Under the pieces are notes generated by a model. The model was not told the origin of the DNA, made no database searches, and saw only the letters and a list, made by a program, of their open reading frames with translations. DNA of 64,000 nucleotides, taken from assembly GCA_934045905.1 (NCBI GenBank), contig OW203765.1, positions 18,043,409 through 18,107,408 of the forward strand, written 5' to 3'. Positions 21,601-32,707 of this stretch are shown here, in pieces (within the stretch, counting starts at the first letter, position 1; each line of letters starts with the position of its first letter). The stretch is from Leuctra nigra. Its lineage: Eukaryota; Arthropoda; Insecta; Plecoptera; Leuctridae. The position numbers were made by a program, and so were the translations under genes.

Positions 21601-22525
21601 CCCGCCTTTGGAGATTCTTCCAGGAAAATTACAGAAAAATATACAAACCAATTTATTTCTTTAGATACATATTTGAACAACTAGAGAAGAGAGTACTATT
21701 TTATGGGACATTCATAAGTTTTACAAACGTTTAAATTGTCAAGAGCCCATTTAAAAGCATTCAGGTATAGGATTCTTCATAGCCTCTTGAGGAACCCTGT
21801 CAATCTTCCTCAAATCGTGTTGTACAAGATTTAAGATAACGAATTAGTGTATGTCTCATATTAGTATTTTAGCTAATAAGGGCTGGCTTGTAACAATTTG
21901 CGTAATCACCTTTATAATGCATATTAAAATATTATAATCATTATCATCATTATGGAGACACTACTCTGGACCATGAAGACTACCGAATGCGTTGTCGAAA
22001 TATTGCCTCCGTATTTTTATTTGTGTTTTCATATTTAGTACCGGCGTCGTCCAGAGTAGGGTTTATAATATACATTCCCGGTACATCAACTTCTTTGTTT
22101 TATTATTATTATCATCATTATCATACGTCACAATCTTTCTACTTATTAAATTATAAATTATATATATGTTATACATTGTCTTTCCTGCATCCATTTTAAA
22201 ATTGCAGTGTGTTTCAACAAAGTTCTCCCTTTACTCGGTCCATTTACAATTTACATATATTACATTTACTTTAAATCAATTCAATTTTGTAACCATTCAC
22301 GACTAGAAATTTCGTACAAAATGAATATACATTATCAAGAAAAGGCCACTTCCAAAAACATTTCTTCCTCTGATTTGAAAAGTATGTTTATCTCGAGCGC
22401 CTCATCTGGCACGTGCTGTCAACACGTCTCGGATGATCTAAGAGGGTGGTTTACAGCATCCAGCAGACCGTGACCCAGTTACGAATCCACCCTTCAACCC
22501 TCGCCGGCACATGGCGCCTACTTAC
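18640..22525. other. Unassigned AT-rich stretch, mostly single-copy in appearance
   Basis: No supported gene. Details: a CpG-rich patch with TCGA words at 19270-19400; a purine run of GAGAGG repeats at 20443-20482; a weak inverted pair (CTGTAAACTTAACTACTG near 20602 against CAGTAGTTAAGTTT near 20748) that may be a decayed MITE; and short TTA/TCA repeats at 22100-22125. Frames up to 107 codons on the minus strand at 19191-19514 have no recognised domain. Confidence 0.35.
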
Positions 22526-22660
22526 CTTCCATGACAGATGTTTATCGCAGCGGGGATATTATGTGGGAATATTGCATTGCTGTCGCCGCAATGTGCGGCT
22601 TGGTTCAATGCCAGTGTAGGGTTGAACATACAAATACATGAAGAGGAATGGCATAATTAA
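22526..22660. other. Ambiguous candidate exon, open on both strands
   Basis: Plus strand: a pyrimidine-rich acceptor ending CCATGACAG is followed at 22538 by a 40-codon frame starting MFIAAGILCGNIALLSP, ending TAA at 22660. Minus strand: from 22629 a 34-codon frame (MFNPTLALNQAAHCGDSNAI...) runs to a textbook donor GAAG|GTAAGT, with GT at 22525-22524. Only one could be real. I recognise neither product. The block is GC-richer than its neighbours. Confidence 0.25.
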
Positions 22661-22767
22661 TTGTGCGAAATATCGTGGAATCTGATGGAGAATGCTACGT
22701 TTTTGACAAGTTGGTCAAGCATACATTATGATTGCGAAATAATTTCAAAATGATAAAATCTAAAAAT

Positions 22768-22830
22768 AGCATGGCAGTGGTGACGGTTTGTTCCAATGTT
22801 TGGAACAAACCGTCACCACTGCCATATGCT
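22768..22830. repeat. Perfect short-loop hairpin
   Basis: AGCATGGCAGTGGTGACGGT plus TTGTTCCAA pairs with its complement across a loop of 2-3 bases, with one extra AT near the outer edge of the right arm. AAAATCTAAAAAT words flank both sides as direct repeats. The tiny loop argues against a microRNA precursor and for a recent palindromic duplication. Confidence 0.8.
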
Positions 22831-22920
22831 ATTACCCGATGGTTCCGAAAACTTCCACGACAAAATCTAAAAATGTTACTTCTTCTCATTCTAGCAGACA
22901 ACCTCTCTGTACCACTATAG

Positions 22921-23712
22921 AAGTGAAATAGAAATCAAACAAAACGCTCCGCTTAATGGATAAAAAACAAATAATTTTAGTCTTTTTGCGAAAGAAGGTT
23001 CTTTTTGGATTTTTCCTCAATTCTCGAATTTTCTATTCTGTACTGTCCTACCAACCGTAAGCATCCAATCGACATGAAACCAGTTTCGAGTTAATTTACA
23101 AAACTTGCTTTGCTATACTTAAGAGTCAACTGTAACTTACTGAATGAGTAATTAGGACATTCTTACCGGATCACAATAGTACGTTGATTCTAGCGATAAC
23201 ATAACTCAATAATTTGTAACATGTGATTTTGTGTGCATGATGTTGACGGCAGTATATAATAACTCCTTCGGTGTTTCGGATAATATATCTGATAACATTT
23301 AATAACATGAATTATATTTTGATACACAGTATGCACTTCGATTTGAAACGAGTGAGGTGGAAAAATTAAAAAGTTGGAATCGTTGCAAAAAATATAAATT
23401 ATAAAATGTTGAGAAATCTTGATATCGGGTACTTACGTGTTTTAATGTACTCAAAATGCAGGCTTGCGTTGAGTAACTACTTTATTCCAAGAATGAAATC
23501 GATTCACCTGTGCTTTATGCACTCATACAATGCATGTAAACAATAACCATATGTAACACAAAGTCAACAAATTCTACATTCATTTTTAATTTCTGTGGTG
23601 AATCGAAAAAGAATAATACTGAATTGGTGGATAAAAGACATAAGATAGAAAAATATGAATAAAAACGTTAAGTGTGTCGACTCTCGTAATATGTGGCCTA
23701 AATAAATTAGTA
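22921..23712. other. Unassigned AT-rich sequence
   Basis: No gene or repeat boundary recognised. Confidence 0.4.
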
Positions 23713-24344
23713 CTAGGAAAACGTTCTGTGTACCGCGTTGATAAGCGAGCCTTCATATTGGATGCGATTTGATATGCGTTTGCAAGTCTCTGCTCTACAG
23801 GCTTTGGACCTGAAGCATCAAGATAGCACTGATATAATAATTGAAGTCATTGGCATACATTTGCAAATATTTCAAGATTTTAGAACAAAATGTTCCTAAA
23901 ATGACAATAACTTTTGAAGATAACGTCAGATTAATCTGAACATTGGCATAAATACCTAAAATGTTGGTCTCAATGCCCATGCAAAGTTTAAAGTTATTCA
24001 GTCAAACGATTCTATAAAGTTAAAATTTAAAAAATCACCTAATAGGTAGTTTTAAATTTGAGCCAATGGGAGGATTTGGCTGATACTTTGTAAGATTGCA
24101 ATGGTTGCAATGACTTTGCAAAATTTCAAACTGATCGGACCAACCAATCGAGAGATATATTTTTTTCAATTTGAACCAATCACAGAATCCCGCTCAAAAA
24201 CGATTCAGAGACCGCTTGTATTACGTTAGTATGTGTGCAAAATTTCAGATCGATTGGTTGTGCGGTTTGACCTGGGCAGTGCAGACAAAAAAAAAACACA
24301 AACAGAAAGTGTCATAAGAGTACCGTGGTGACGCTCGCTACGCT
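23713..24344 (-). mobile_element. Non-autonomous Helitron, copy E, 5' end truncated
   Basis: Minus-strand 3' end CTAG (23713-23716) before T, with the hairpin. It matches copy D over most of its length, including GCAGAGACTTGCAAACGCAT and GGTACTCTTATGACAC. The 5' end stops at AGCGTAGCGAGCG without the terminal TTAAGCGAGC, so it is short by about 10 bases. The missing end abuts the open segment at 24353. Confidence 0.8.
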
Positions 24345-24352
24345 ACTGTTAG

Positions 24353-24647
24353 CGAAACGTCAACTGAAGATATATTTGATCTGTATATCCCGACCCAGAA
24401 CACACAACACAGCATCCAGAAACGGCAAAGAGAGTTCTCCACGCGCGGACACACGGTCAAAGCTCAGTGGAGCGAAGAAGATATTGAGAAAGTTCAGTTC
24501 GAGCGAGAAGCGATTTCTCATTACAGACAAGTGGACATCCGGACATTACAGACATTACATTACAGACTTCCGGTGAACGTAGCTCTAGAGCAATCGCAGC
24601 AGCAGGAACATATCAGACATTCATCACCAGAAGCAATGCATTATTAG
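24353..24647 (+). CDS. Candidate terminal exon of an unknown gene (partial)
   Basis: A 98-codon frame without any ATG near its start runs from an acceptor-like CTACTGTTAG to TAG at 24645-24647. It begins ETSTEDIFDLYIPTQNTQHS, with later blocks WSEEDIEKVQFEREAISHYR, LPVNVALEQSQQQEHIRHSS and PEAMHY at the end. Charged, Gln-rich composition and many GNN codons look coding rather than random. A second frame is also open for much of the span, which tempers this. It starts flush with the eroded 5' end of Helitron copy E, so the acceptor may lie at the transposon border. I do not recognise the protein. Confidence 0.4.
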
Positions 24648-25518
24648 GTAGTTTGACATTATTAGGTTGACATCCTACAGTACAATCTTTACCACGAGAG
24701 AAGGAAAATTAAAGATGTAGACAAACTAAGGATAAATATCCATCAACATTTTTATCCAATCTTAAAAATGTGAACCTAAACTTAAACGACATATTTTGTG
24801 CCCAAATCTCTTGGAAAATCTGAAAAAATATAAAAATATATGTTTTTCCACGAGTTTGGGCATACATATTGTATGTATAAGTTGGTATTTATATTGCTAA
24901 GGTCAACCCTAAAATTACCTATATCCAAAATGTTTTCCTAGTGCAGCCCACTTAAAAATACATACAAAATAATACTTTTCTACTACAATACTACATAGCC
25001 AAAAGGCTAGTCAGTGGCCAAGCTCATATAAAATAACACTGATATGTCATATTGTCCGTAAAATACAAAACTTCAAGTGATACCTTCAGAAATCCTGAAG
25101 TAATTAAATAATTTATATCGATAATTGAATCGGAATTGGTCTGTACACCGTATTTCATTTCAAAGAGCGAACTTGTAAGTTTTCCAACTACAACATACGC
25201 AACGTTGTATTTTAAAATCCCATTGACATGTCCATTAATTGTCCCTCGAACCACAATAGTAAATAATCCAGAATGTACAGTGGAATTCAGCTCAAGTAAT
25301 TTACTTCACAAGGAAATGAAACATGCCCCTGCCTTGTTGAAGCGAAGATAAAACAACTGAGTGGAGGACGTGTTGAGCGTCAACCTTCACTGACTCTTCA
25401 GCCAGTAACAAATCATGTGTCACACGTACCAATAGAGCCAAGTTGTGAAAATTGCTCTTCTAGCGCCGGACAGTTAAAATGTCGATTATTGGATTGAAAG
25501 TAAAAAGTAAAAAAGTAA
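24648..25518. other. Unassigned sequence
   Basis: No supported gene. AT-rich, with a mildly GC-richer patch near 25360-25500. Confidence 0.4.
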
Positions 25519-26019
25519 TTAAGCGAGCGTAGCGAGGTTATTCATTAATAACTTGTGTAGTGTTTTTTTCATCATCAGCAACTACAAACAAACAAAATGA
25601 TCGCACAATTTTTTCACAAAAGTTTTATTATATCCAGTACGTCATTCCATTGAGTTTTATAGCTTGATGAGCCTTTTGGTTTCACCGAAAAATATTTAAA
25701 TCTAGTGGAGCGGTCGCTCCACGCCAGCCAAGTCGTACGGCGCGCGCACACTCTCATATAAAGGCTGGAGCAAACCCACTTTTACTGTAAGCATCAAAGT
25801 GGCATTTTCGGCCTACTGGATCTTAAAATTGGAAAATCTCACATTGTTGCGATATATCTTAATTTCGAGCTATGGCCCACCCTACAACATATACCAAATT
25901 TGGGAACAATAGGTTACGCCCTTTGCGCGCTAGAGGGCCGTGAAAACAGTGTTTTAGGGCGGTTTTCATAATAATAATAATCTCAGTAGTAGTAGTAGTA
26001 GTCTCCTGGAATTCAAATC

Positions 26020-27000
26020 CGGTAACATGGCCACAGCCTCAACGGCTGAACCGATTGATCTCACATTTTTACCACGTGGGCACTTTTGGCGTCTGATTTA
26101 ACCTTCACCCCATTAATTTTTTGTGCCGCCATTTTGAAACCGGAAGTGACGTCATATCTCGACAACGGCTATACCGATCGGAACGAAATTTGCGCCAAAC
26201 GATTCAGACGGTAAACTATATGGATTATCAATAGCAACAGACTAAAATTTATGTTAACGAAATCGGAAATGACGTCATGAAATTTGAAATACATCGATTG
26301 GCATTTCGGCAACAAATTTGATCCGATTATTTTGTTATTTATGTAACGTATGTACTTTTGATATCTCATTTGACTTATTATAAAACCAACCGGAAGCCGC
26401 CATTTTAAAACCGGAAGTGACATCATATGTCAATAACGGCTAAATAGATTTGAACGAAACCAGCGCTAAACAATTTAGACGGTCAACTTTATGTATTATC
26501 ATCAATATTATTTGCAGTTTCCCATACCGAAACCGGAAATGACGTCACACATTTTAAAAATCTCACACATTTACATTTTGATACAATAAATATACTATTT
26601 GAGAGAGCTTATAATAAAATTTTATCATGTTTAAATTATAATTCAAGGGGTCAGTGATTTCAGCAGCCATTTTGAAACAGGAAGTAACGTCATATCTTGA
26701 AAATTGGTTGACTGATCGGTATGAAACTACCGCCAAACGATTCGGAAGGTCATCTCTATGAAATAGGAACAGTCACACTAGAAATTTCCTATTTATAAGA
26801 CCGGAAATTACATCATTCAAATTTAAAAATTATTATAATCCCCTCCTATATAATGAATACATATTCAGAAAACTTAAAATGATACACATCATTTATAGAT
26901 ATACATTCTTTGTGGCAGTGCAGTAAGTTCAGCAGCCATTTTGAAAACCGAAGTGTTGCCATATCTCGGAACTCGGTTAACTGATAGGAATGAAACCTTT
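26020..27000 (+). repeat. 268-bp tandem repeat carrying ETS/CRE and YY1-like motifs
   Basis: Four degenerate units of 268-271 bp can be anchored on GC(C/A)GCCATTTTGAAA at 26125, 26396, 26664 and 26932. Unit 1 continues ACCGGAAGTGACGTCATATC, a fused ETS site (CCGGAAGT) and CRE (TGACGTCA). A second site, TCGGAAATGACGTCA or a variant, lies about 130 bp into each unit (about 26254, 26534, 26804). GCCGCCATTTTG is YY1-like. Copies decay along the array. Confidence 0.75.
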
Positions 27001-27159
27001 GCTATTCTTCATGAAAGATCATTTAAAGCAAATATATAGTACCATACGCAGATTTTCATTAGTAAACCAAATTGTCAATGGCGACTATTTTTAATGGATT
27101 TAGTAATTGTTCAATTGACGTCACAAGTTCTAAGAATAAACTAAAAAAAGGAGTGATAT

Positions 27160-27560
27160 CCCCATAAAAAACACTCCGTGTAAAAATACCAGCCAAGTCT
27201 CTACAACTAAAAAAAATTATGAAATCTAAAAAATTCTGCACTGAAAAGTAGTGATATCAAAAAATGGTCCAAGTCAAAACTTTATTTGAAAATAAAAAAA
27301 TACTTGGCGCATCGTTTTTTTAGGGCATAATAGGTATACTACATGTATTATGTATATTTGATGTATATTTTTTATCTGGTCTATACTTCTAAACTATGTA
27401 TACACGATGCGCCAAGTATTTTTTGATTTTCAAATAAAGTTTTGACTTGGACCATTTTTTGATATCACTACTTTTCAGTGCAGAATTTTTTAGATTTCAT
27501 AATTTTTTTTAGTTGTAGAGACTTGGCTGGTATTTTTACACGGAGTGTTTTTTATGGGGA
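27160..27560. repeat. 400-bp palindrome
   Basis: Arms 27160-27321 and 27402-27560 are almost perfect inverted copies, from CCCCATAAAAAACACTCCGT at the outer edge to ATACTTGGCGCATCG at the inner edge, around a loop of about 80 bp. High arm identity suggests recent origin. The inner word TTGGCGCAT also occurs at the inner ends of the palindrome at 40467-41408. Confidence 0.9.
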
Positions 27561-27660
27561 TTTTATTTAATATACCTACTTGATAAAGTTCTTTCAAGCA
27601 TTTCCAAGGCTCGCTTATCAACGCGTTCAATGAGCGTTGTCCTAGACATTGGTATGGGAA

Positions 27661-27990
27661 CTAGGAAAACGCTCTGTGTACACGCGTTGAAAGCGATCCT
27701 TATCGTACTGCATGCGAGTTTATATTCGTGTGAAAGCTGCTATGTAGGCATTGGAAATGGTTATGAAGGCAATAAAAAGTGATAATTAATTTCTTTGAAA
27801 TTTCGTTGAAGAAATTTTAAAAATATTTCAAATCAATTATAAAATGGTAATATCTCTGTAAGCTCTTGATTAATTGGTATGAAAATTGAAAAAAAAAAAT
27901 CCAAGTGACAATGTGGAATATGACGTTGATCGGTCATGCGATTCCATTTTAAAATTTTAACTAATCCAACGATTCTACTCAAATATCAGT
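27661..27990 (-). mobile_element. Helitron copy G, 3' part
   Basis: Minus-strand CTAG (27661-27664) before T, with hairpin AACGCGTGTACACAGAGCGTT. The body (GTGTGAAAGCTGCT, AGTGATAATTAATTTCTTTG) matches copy H at 57692-58098. Similarity fades near 27990 and no 5' end is seen. Confidence 0.65.
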
Positions 27991-29129
27991 CTTCACACCA
28001 CAATTGTCTTTAGACACATGACTTACATGACATTGACAAAAATGCACAGGCCCGTGCCAAAAGATCCAAAAGGAACCGCTCGCTTCACAATCATTCATCC
28101 GTCGCATCAGACTAGCTGCAGAAAAGAGCGCCGTTAAAACCTCTAAAATAAAACATACTGAACAACTTGACCATTTCATATGCAAACGCGCTGAACAAAC
28201 GATCTGTGTCCTCGTCATGAACAAAAGTGAAACATCAGACCGGCCACAACTGAAATCATCATCTTCTATTCTTCTTCGATCACTGTGTTTGTGAAGTGCG
28301 CAAGAAGTGAAGACGCCAGTGTTTTTGCATAGCCATCAATTCCTCATCGCAGGCCGATATCTCGACACGGTTAGCAATCAATCAGAGATTCAACGTAAAC
28401 ATCGGTTCGAATGTGAGAGTTTTTTATTCAAATCTCTGCGAGGTTCGAAGTTTTGCAGTGGAACTCCAGGGACTTGAGATTACCTGCCAGAATCTATGGA
28501 AGATTGCGTAAGACCGATATCTCTTGATACTTTTTGCTCACATGGTAAAAAATTGGGTACCTATTTAACTCCTATCAAATTTCTTTCTGTTTAAGGTCCA
28601 TTTTTTCAATGCTACCAATAAAACAAGTAATTAAGTTAACACAGTCATTATAGGAAAGTCATTGTTTGTTGCCTTGACAATACAGTCCTAATAATCAAAT
28701 CAGGTTAAAACTTAGGAGAGTATTTGAAGACTGGATTTTTTTTATGCACAATCAACTGCTTAAAATTTAGCAGAGTATTAAAACATCGGCTTTATAAGAA
28801 CTTTTCTCCGTCACATGGTTATAAACACATTTTTTATTGGCTAATTTACGTCGTGAGCCCTGTTCAAAATTCTGTATTTTTTTAAAAAATAGGATAGTTA
28901 GAAAATAAATATTCAATTTGAATAACGCAATTAGTATAAATATAAAAGATTACAATCAGTATAAAGGCTTAAAAATAATTAAAAATATGTTTTAATAATG
29001 TATTATACATTTTGACGATACGAAATATTTTATGTTCAACTAAAAAGATTGACCGAAAATAATAAATATCCCCCAAACGCTCATAAAATAAAACTATTAA
29101 AACTGACTTTCTCCTAATAAATCAGTGCA
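27991..29129. other. Unassigned sequence
   Basis: The first 500 bp are moderately GC-rich with no convincing exon; the rest is AT-rich. A donor-like GGCAG|GTAATC on the minus strand near 28485 has no open frame worth calling. Confidence 0.35.
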
Positions 29130-29345
29130 CCCTGAACGCTCGGCGACGCCGACGCCCATGTAGCGGCGCCGCGACGCTTTCCCGCGCGCGATCTGTCTGT
29201 TAACCTGGTGACCTTATTCCCAGGCGTCGGGACTGCCGAGCGTAGCGTTGGCGCGTGGGTGTCCGCGCAAGTAGATCGACCTGAACACAGACTAACACAT
29301 GTCGGCCGGGGGACGGGCAGGTGCGACCAGACCCGAGTTACACGA
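29130..29345. promoter_or_regulatory. CpG-rich block 1
   Basis: Dense CpG in an AT-rich region, with GGCGACGCCGACGCC, GCGGCGCCGCGACGC and CCCGCGCGCG words. A minus-strand frame of 78 codons crosses it, but absence of stops is expected at this composition. It could be a promoter or a 5' exon. The repeated GCGTCG/CGACGC word links it with blocks at 30840, 31600, 35000 and 35520. Confidence 0.35.
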
Positions 29346-29564
29346 AACAATTAGCAGGAGCAGAGTTCATGACGCTTGTGATGGTGATTATGATGGTGAT
29401 TCACTCTGACTATATGAGTTGAGGGGACGCGTGCATAAATCAGTGAAAATGAGTTAATCGGTACCTGCCTGCACCGGCAGCCAATGATCCGCTGTCGTCA
29501 AGAGGGCTTTCGTCACAAGATGAAAAGGATAATAAAATAGAAGTTCGTGGCCGGTTCAAATTTA

Positions 29565-29775
29565 ATGCGCCAAGCTTAATTTTTTAATTTTTTATTTCTT
29601 TATATTTTCTAAAATTTGTAGGTTTATAGTGCTTAGTATCTGGGCGAAATGATTTCCCGAACAGAACATGTTTAAACAATGTTATTGCTTGGCCCTCCTT
29701 TTAGATCTCAATCCTCTTATGTGGGAAAGTACCTGGCAGTCTTTTTACAAGCTTTTGTTTTTGTACAATGTATGT
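29565..29775 (+). repeat. Single-arm relative of the 40.4-41.4 kb palindrome
   Basis: AATGCGCCAAGCTTAATTTT at the start, then CTGGGCGAAATGATTTC, TTTTAGATCTCAATC, CCTGGCAGTCT and TTTTGTTTTTGTACAA match the right arm at 40994-41407, with about 200 bp of that arm missing. It shows that the arm exists as a dispersed unit outside the palindrome. Confidence 0.75.
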
Positions 29776-30690
29776 TTTTCAATGATACGTCAATTTTAGG
29801 TAGGCCTTAAAGTTCTTATTACATAAATATTGCTGTACCTACGGCTAAGAAGGTTGTCTTATCATACAACAATTACCTACAAAGCAAAGAGAGAATTCAT
29901 TCATGCTAAGTAAAACGAACATAGCATAGCCTCAACCCTTACAATTCCACCGCATATTCTGGCATGGTGACATAATTACTCTGTGTATCCTACAAAAGAT
30001 ACACAACTGCATATAAATATGTTTCAGTGAACATTTTGCCGCACTTCTAAGATATATTTGAAAATGTAGTTGTTTAAAAAAATATATTAGGTACACATTT
30101 TGAATTACAATTAGGAATAATCATGACAATAAAAGCAATTGCTATCTCTCACTGTCTCTCAATAAATAGCGTCTGAACATGAATTATGGATTTACATTTT
30201 ACAGCATTTCCCTGATTATTTATGTGCAATATAAATATATTTATTATGTTTATTTTTTATCGTTCCATTCCATTATAATCTTGCAATGGTGATTGAGTTA
30301 TAAACATAGTCCCTTTTGTTATCTATCATACGATTTCGGTTGGTATGCTTGGGTAATAAATTTTTTCGCCATTTTATATACACCTCGTACACATATATTT
30401 CCCAATGAAAATATGTACACATATTACCGAAACTGCTCATATGTTCATAATTCATATATGTACTCTCTAATTATGATAGACTTTAATAAAATGCTTCCAA
30501 AGAGATTTTTAATGTAAGTTGGCAAAAGTCTACTTTAAAGCTAGGAGCTTTGTTCTATAACATTGCAACGAATCAAATGCCAGCAGAATAGGGAATTTTC
30601 ATGTTATAGAATAGGGCCCCAGTTTAGAGGTTGACTGAAAGGTTGTAAATCTTTCAAAAAAGAAAATTTTCACGGTAAACATCCCAAGAA
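29776..30690. other. Unassigned AT-rich sequence
   Basis: No gene. A weak inverted pair GTTCTATAACA and TGTTATAGAA (about 30552 and 30603) recalls the ends of the hairpin at 32708-32801. Confidence 0.4.
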
Positions 30691-30699
30691 TAATCCTCC

Positions 30700-30980
30700 A
30701 GTTCCATTCACGGGCCGCTTCTATCAAGTTAGCCTCTCACAGGAGTCGAACCGGGTCGGCCCGAGCCAACCGCCTCTTTGTTTCCCCTCATCGACCTTGA
30801 CCCCCTGGATCACGTGACTGCCAGCTGACGCCGCCTAGTTCAGACGACGCCCGCAGGATGGCGTCGGCGTCCCGACGGCAGGGGAGAGCTTAGCGTCGGA
30901 GTGGATAGAGCGAGCTTGAGAAGCTCTTGCGTGAGGAGGATTAGAAGATTAAGAGAGATTTTATAGATGATCTTCTCTTA
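30700..30980 (+). promoter_or_regulatory. Candidate promoter with E-boxes
   Basis: CpG-rich segment with TCACGTGAC at 30810-30818 (the MITF/TFE/USF type of E-box), CAGCTG at 30822-30827, TGACC words just upstream, and GGCGTCGGCGTCCCGACGG at 30862-30880. A donor-like TTA|GTGAGT follows at about 30980. There is no TATA box. Together this could be a CpG-type promoter and non-coding first exon on the plus strand; the direction is uncertain. Confidence 0.3.
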
Positions 30981-31589
30981 GTGAGTTTTGAAACTTTTGT
31001 TATGATGTTAGGAAGATCATAACATAACCTAGTTCCATATCTCGAAGTAACTTTGATGGAGGGATTTCGAGTAAATTGCGAAGGTTCGTTACATAATTAT
31101 AGTCGCATTTGGCTTAGGACTGTTGTACTTTATTTTTTGGCCTGTTGACACTGGAAGAAAGTGATGATGAAAATAAAAATTATTTTAAATAACACTTTAT
31201 TAAACGTCCAAGATTTAATGTAATTTTGTGCAAGTGTAAATGAATAAGCTAAGCTCAAATAAGCGTCGAATTCTGTATTTGAATATGAAATCCCAATTAT
31301 CATCCATACATAATAAATTAATCATTTCAGGTAGATATTATCTGAACGCAAAATATCAGAGAAAATGTGACTTCAATCGTAAAAAAAATTAAGTATTTTA
31401 GTGTCAAACATTATTATATTTGGTTCAAAATAATTGTAGTATGATTTTTATCAATGCATTGAAATGATGCCAGAAATGAACATCATTAGGGAGCCTCACA
31501 AATTAAATGGAGTGTAAAAATGTAATTTTGAGAAACGGTGTTGTGAATCTTTATTAAACAGATCTTCTTGGAATAAACTTGTAATATAA
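30981..31589. other. Unassigned AT-rich sequence
   Basis: No gene or repeat recognised. Confidence 0.4.
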
Positions 31590-31900
31590 AGTCGTCGCGA
31601 CGCTCTGGTGCGGCGTCGGGAAAACCGACGCTCGACGCCGTGTATACATTTCCATGCTCGTACCAGAGTCACGTCTGCCTCGCGGCGGTTTTCTCCGAGA
31701 AAACCCGTGAAAATCCACCTCAGTGTCGTCGAAAACCATCAACTTTTCCATGGAAATCTTATCGCGTCTTCTTCGCTTTTCAGCGCTTTTCAAAGAAAAG
31801 CGACAAGGAAAACGCTGGAGGAAATGCTTGGGAAAATGTACTCTGGATCATTTTCCCAATCAGCTCTTATTACCAACTGTTGTTATAAAATAAAAACTTG
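31590..31900. other. CpG-rich block 2, open in several frames
   Basis: About 300 bases are open in three frames (80 codons on the minus strand ending IPRRSV; 97 and 82 on the plus). The minus frame has coding-looking codons around MVFDDTEVDFHGFSRR, but the plus 97-codon frame looks equally plausible. No splice signals decide between them and no domain is recognised. GCGTCG/CGACGC words connect it to the other CpG blocks. I leave it uncalled as a gene. Confidence 0.3.
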
Positions 31901-32690
31901 ACAGAATTTACATCACAGTTTTCAATTAATTTCCTGATAATTGTCTGGAGTTGAACAAATAAACTCGTTCGTTAAGACTCGAATTCAACTTTGGACATTC
32001 GTCTGAAATTAAATCTGATAGTCATTAGTAATTATATTGGAGCACAGCAGTCTCATTAACTGTTGAACAACAGGAAGTCTTTTAGTCTCAATGTCAGCTC
32101 CCAATATTGTAAATTGGCTCCTTCACCAAAAAAGGTTGCCGACCCCTGCACTAGATAAATAAAAATAAAAGTAAAGTGCAACAGCATCAACCTCATTTCT
32201 TTCTCTTGCTCGTGTATAAAACGATATATACAATGACATGAAGAGTTGATTGAAAAATACTTGGATCACCTTTGTATTTTCTCTTCAATCAAACTATTCA
32301 TTGAAGCAAGTACCAAAAGATCAGGAATCATAAATACTTGATCATTTACTTTTGGAATTAGGATCTAAGTTTCCCTTGATGGAAGGAGAAAACGAAGTAA
32401 ATATGCCTCCTGATTGGTCGTCGCTACAATGTCAAACAGTTTTATTGATGTTAATTTGATTCCTATTATAAATCTCGTCTTCAGAGGTAGAAGGCCGAAG
32501 TCCATTTCAATGATTCTTGAAGTGCGCTCGTAAACAGTAATTCTGCCTTCATTCAATCGTACTTGTAATAACGACCAGTACTTTAGTAAGATTTTACTTC
32601 AATATAACTATATCTGTTGACTTCACTCAAATTGCAAATAATATAACTCGATTACACGATTCCAAAAGTGTGTAACGCAAAAACGAGAAA
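31901..32690. other. Unassigned AT-rich sequence
   Basis: No supported gene or repeat. Confidence 0.4.
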
Positions 32691-32707
32691 ATGGACGTCG
32701 GGGTCCT

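Larger units (their letters stand above)
25519..27645 (+). mobile_element. Non-autonomous Helitron, copy F, with internal repeats
   Basis: The 5' end TTAAGCGAGCGTAGCGAGG follows A at 25518. The 3' end is GGCTCGCTTATCAACGCG, TTCAATGAGCGTT, GTCCTAG at 27642-27645, here followed by A rather than T. Early words (CAATTTTTTCACAAAAG) match copy B. The 2.1-kb size reflects included modules: a CpG-rich patch with the inverted word GTGGAGCG/CGCTCCAC at 25705-25722, short (ATA)n and (AGT)n at 25969-26003, the tandem repeat at 26020-27000 and the palindrome at 27160-27560. Joining these ends as one element is an inference. Confidence 0.55.

Noticed and set aside
22768..22830. microRNA precursor
   Set aside because: The loop is too small and the stem is perfect; no bulges typical of animal precursors.
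31554..31901. Protein-coding exon on either strand
   Set aside because: Three different frames are open over the same bases, so openness reflects composition; no splice or domain evidence picks one.
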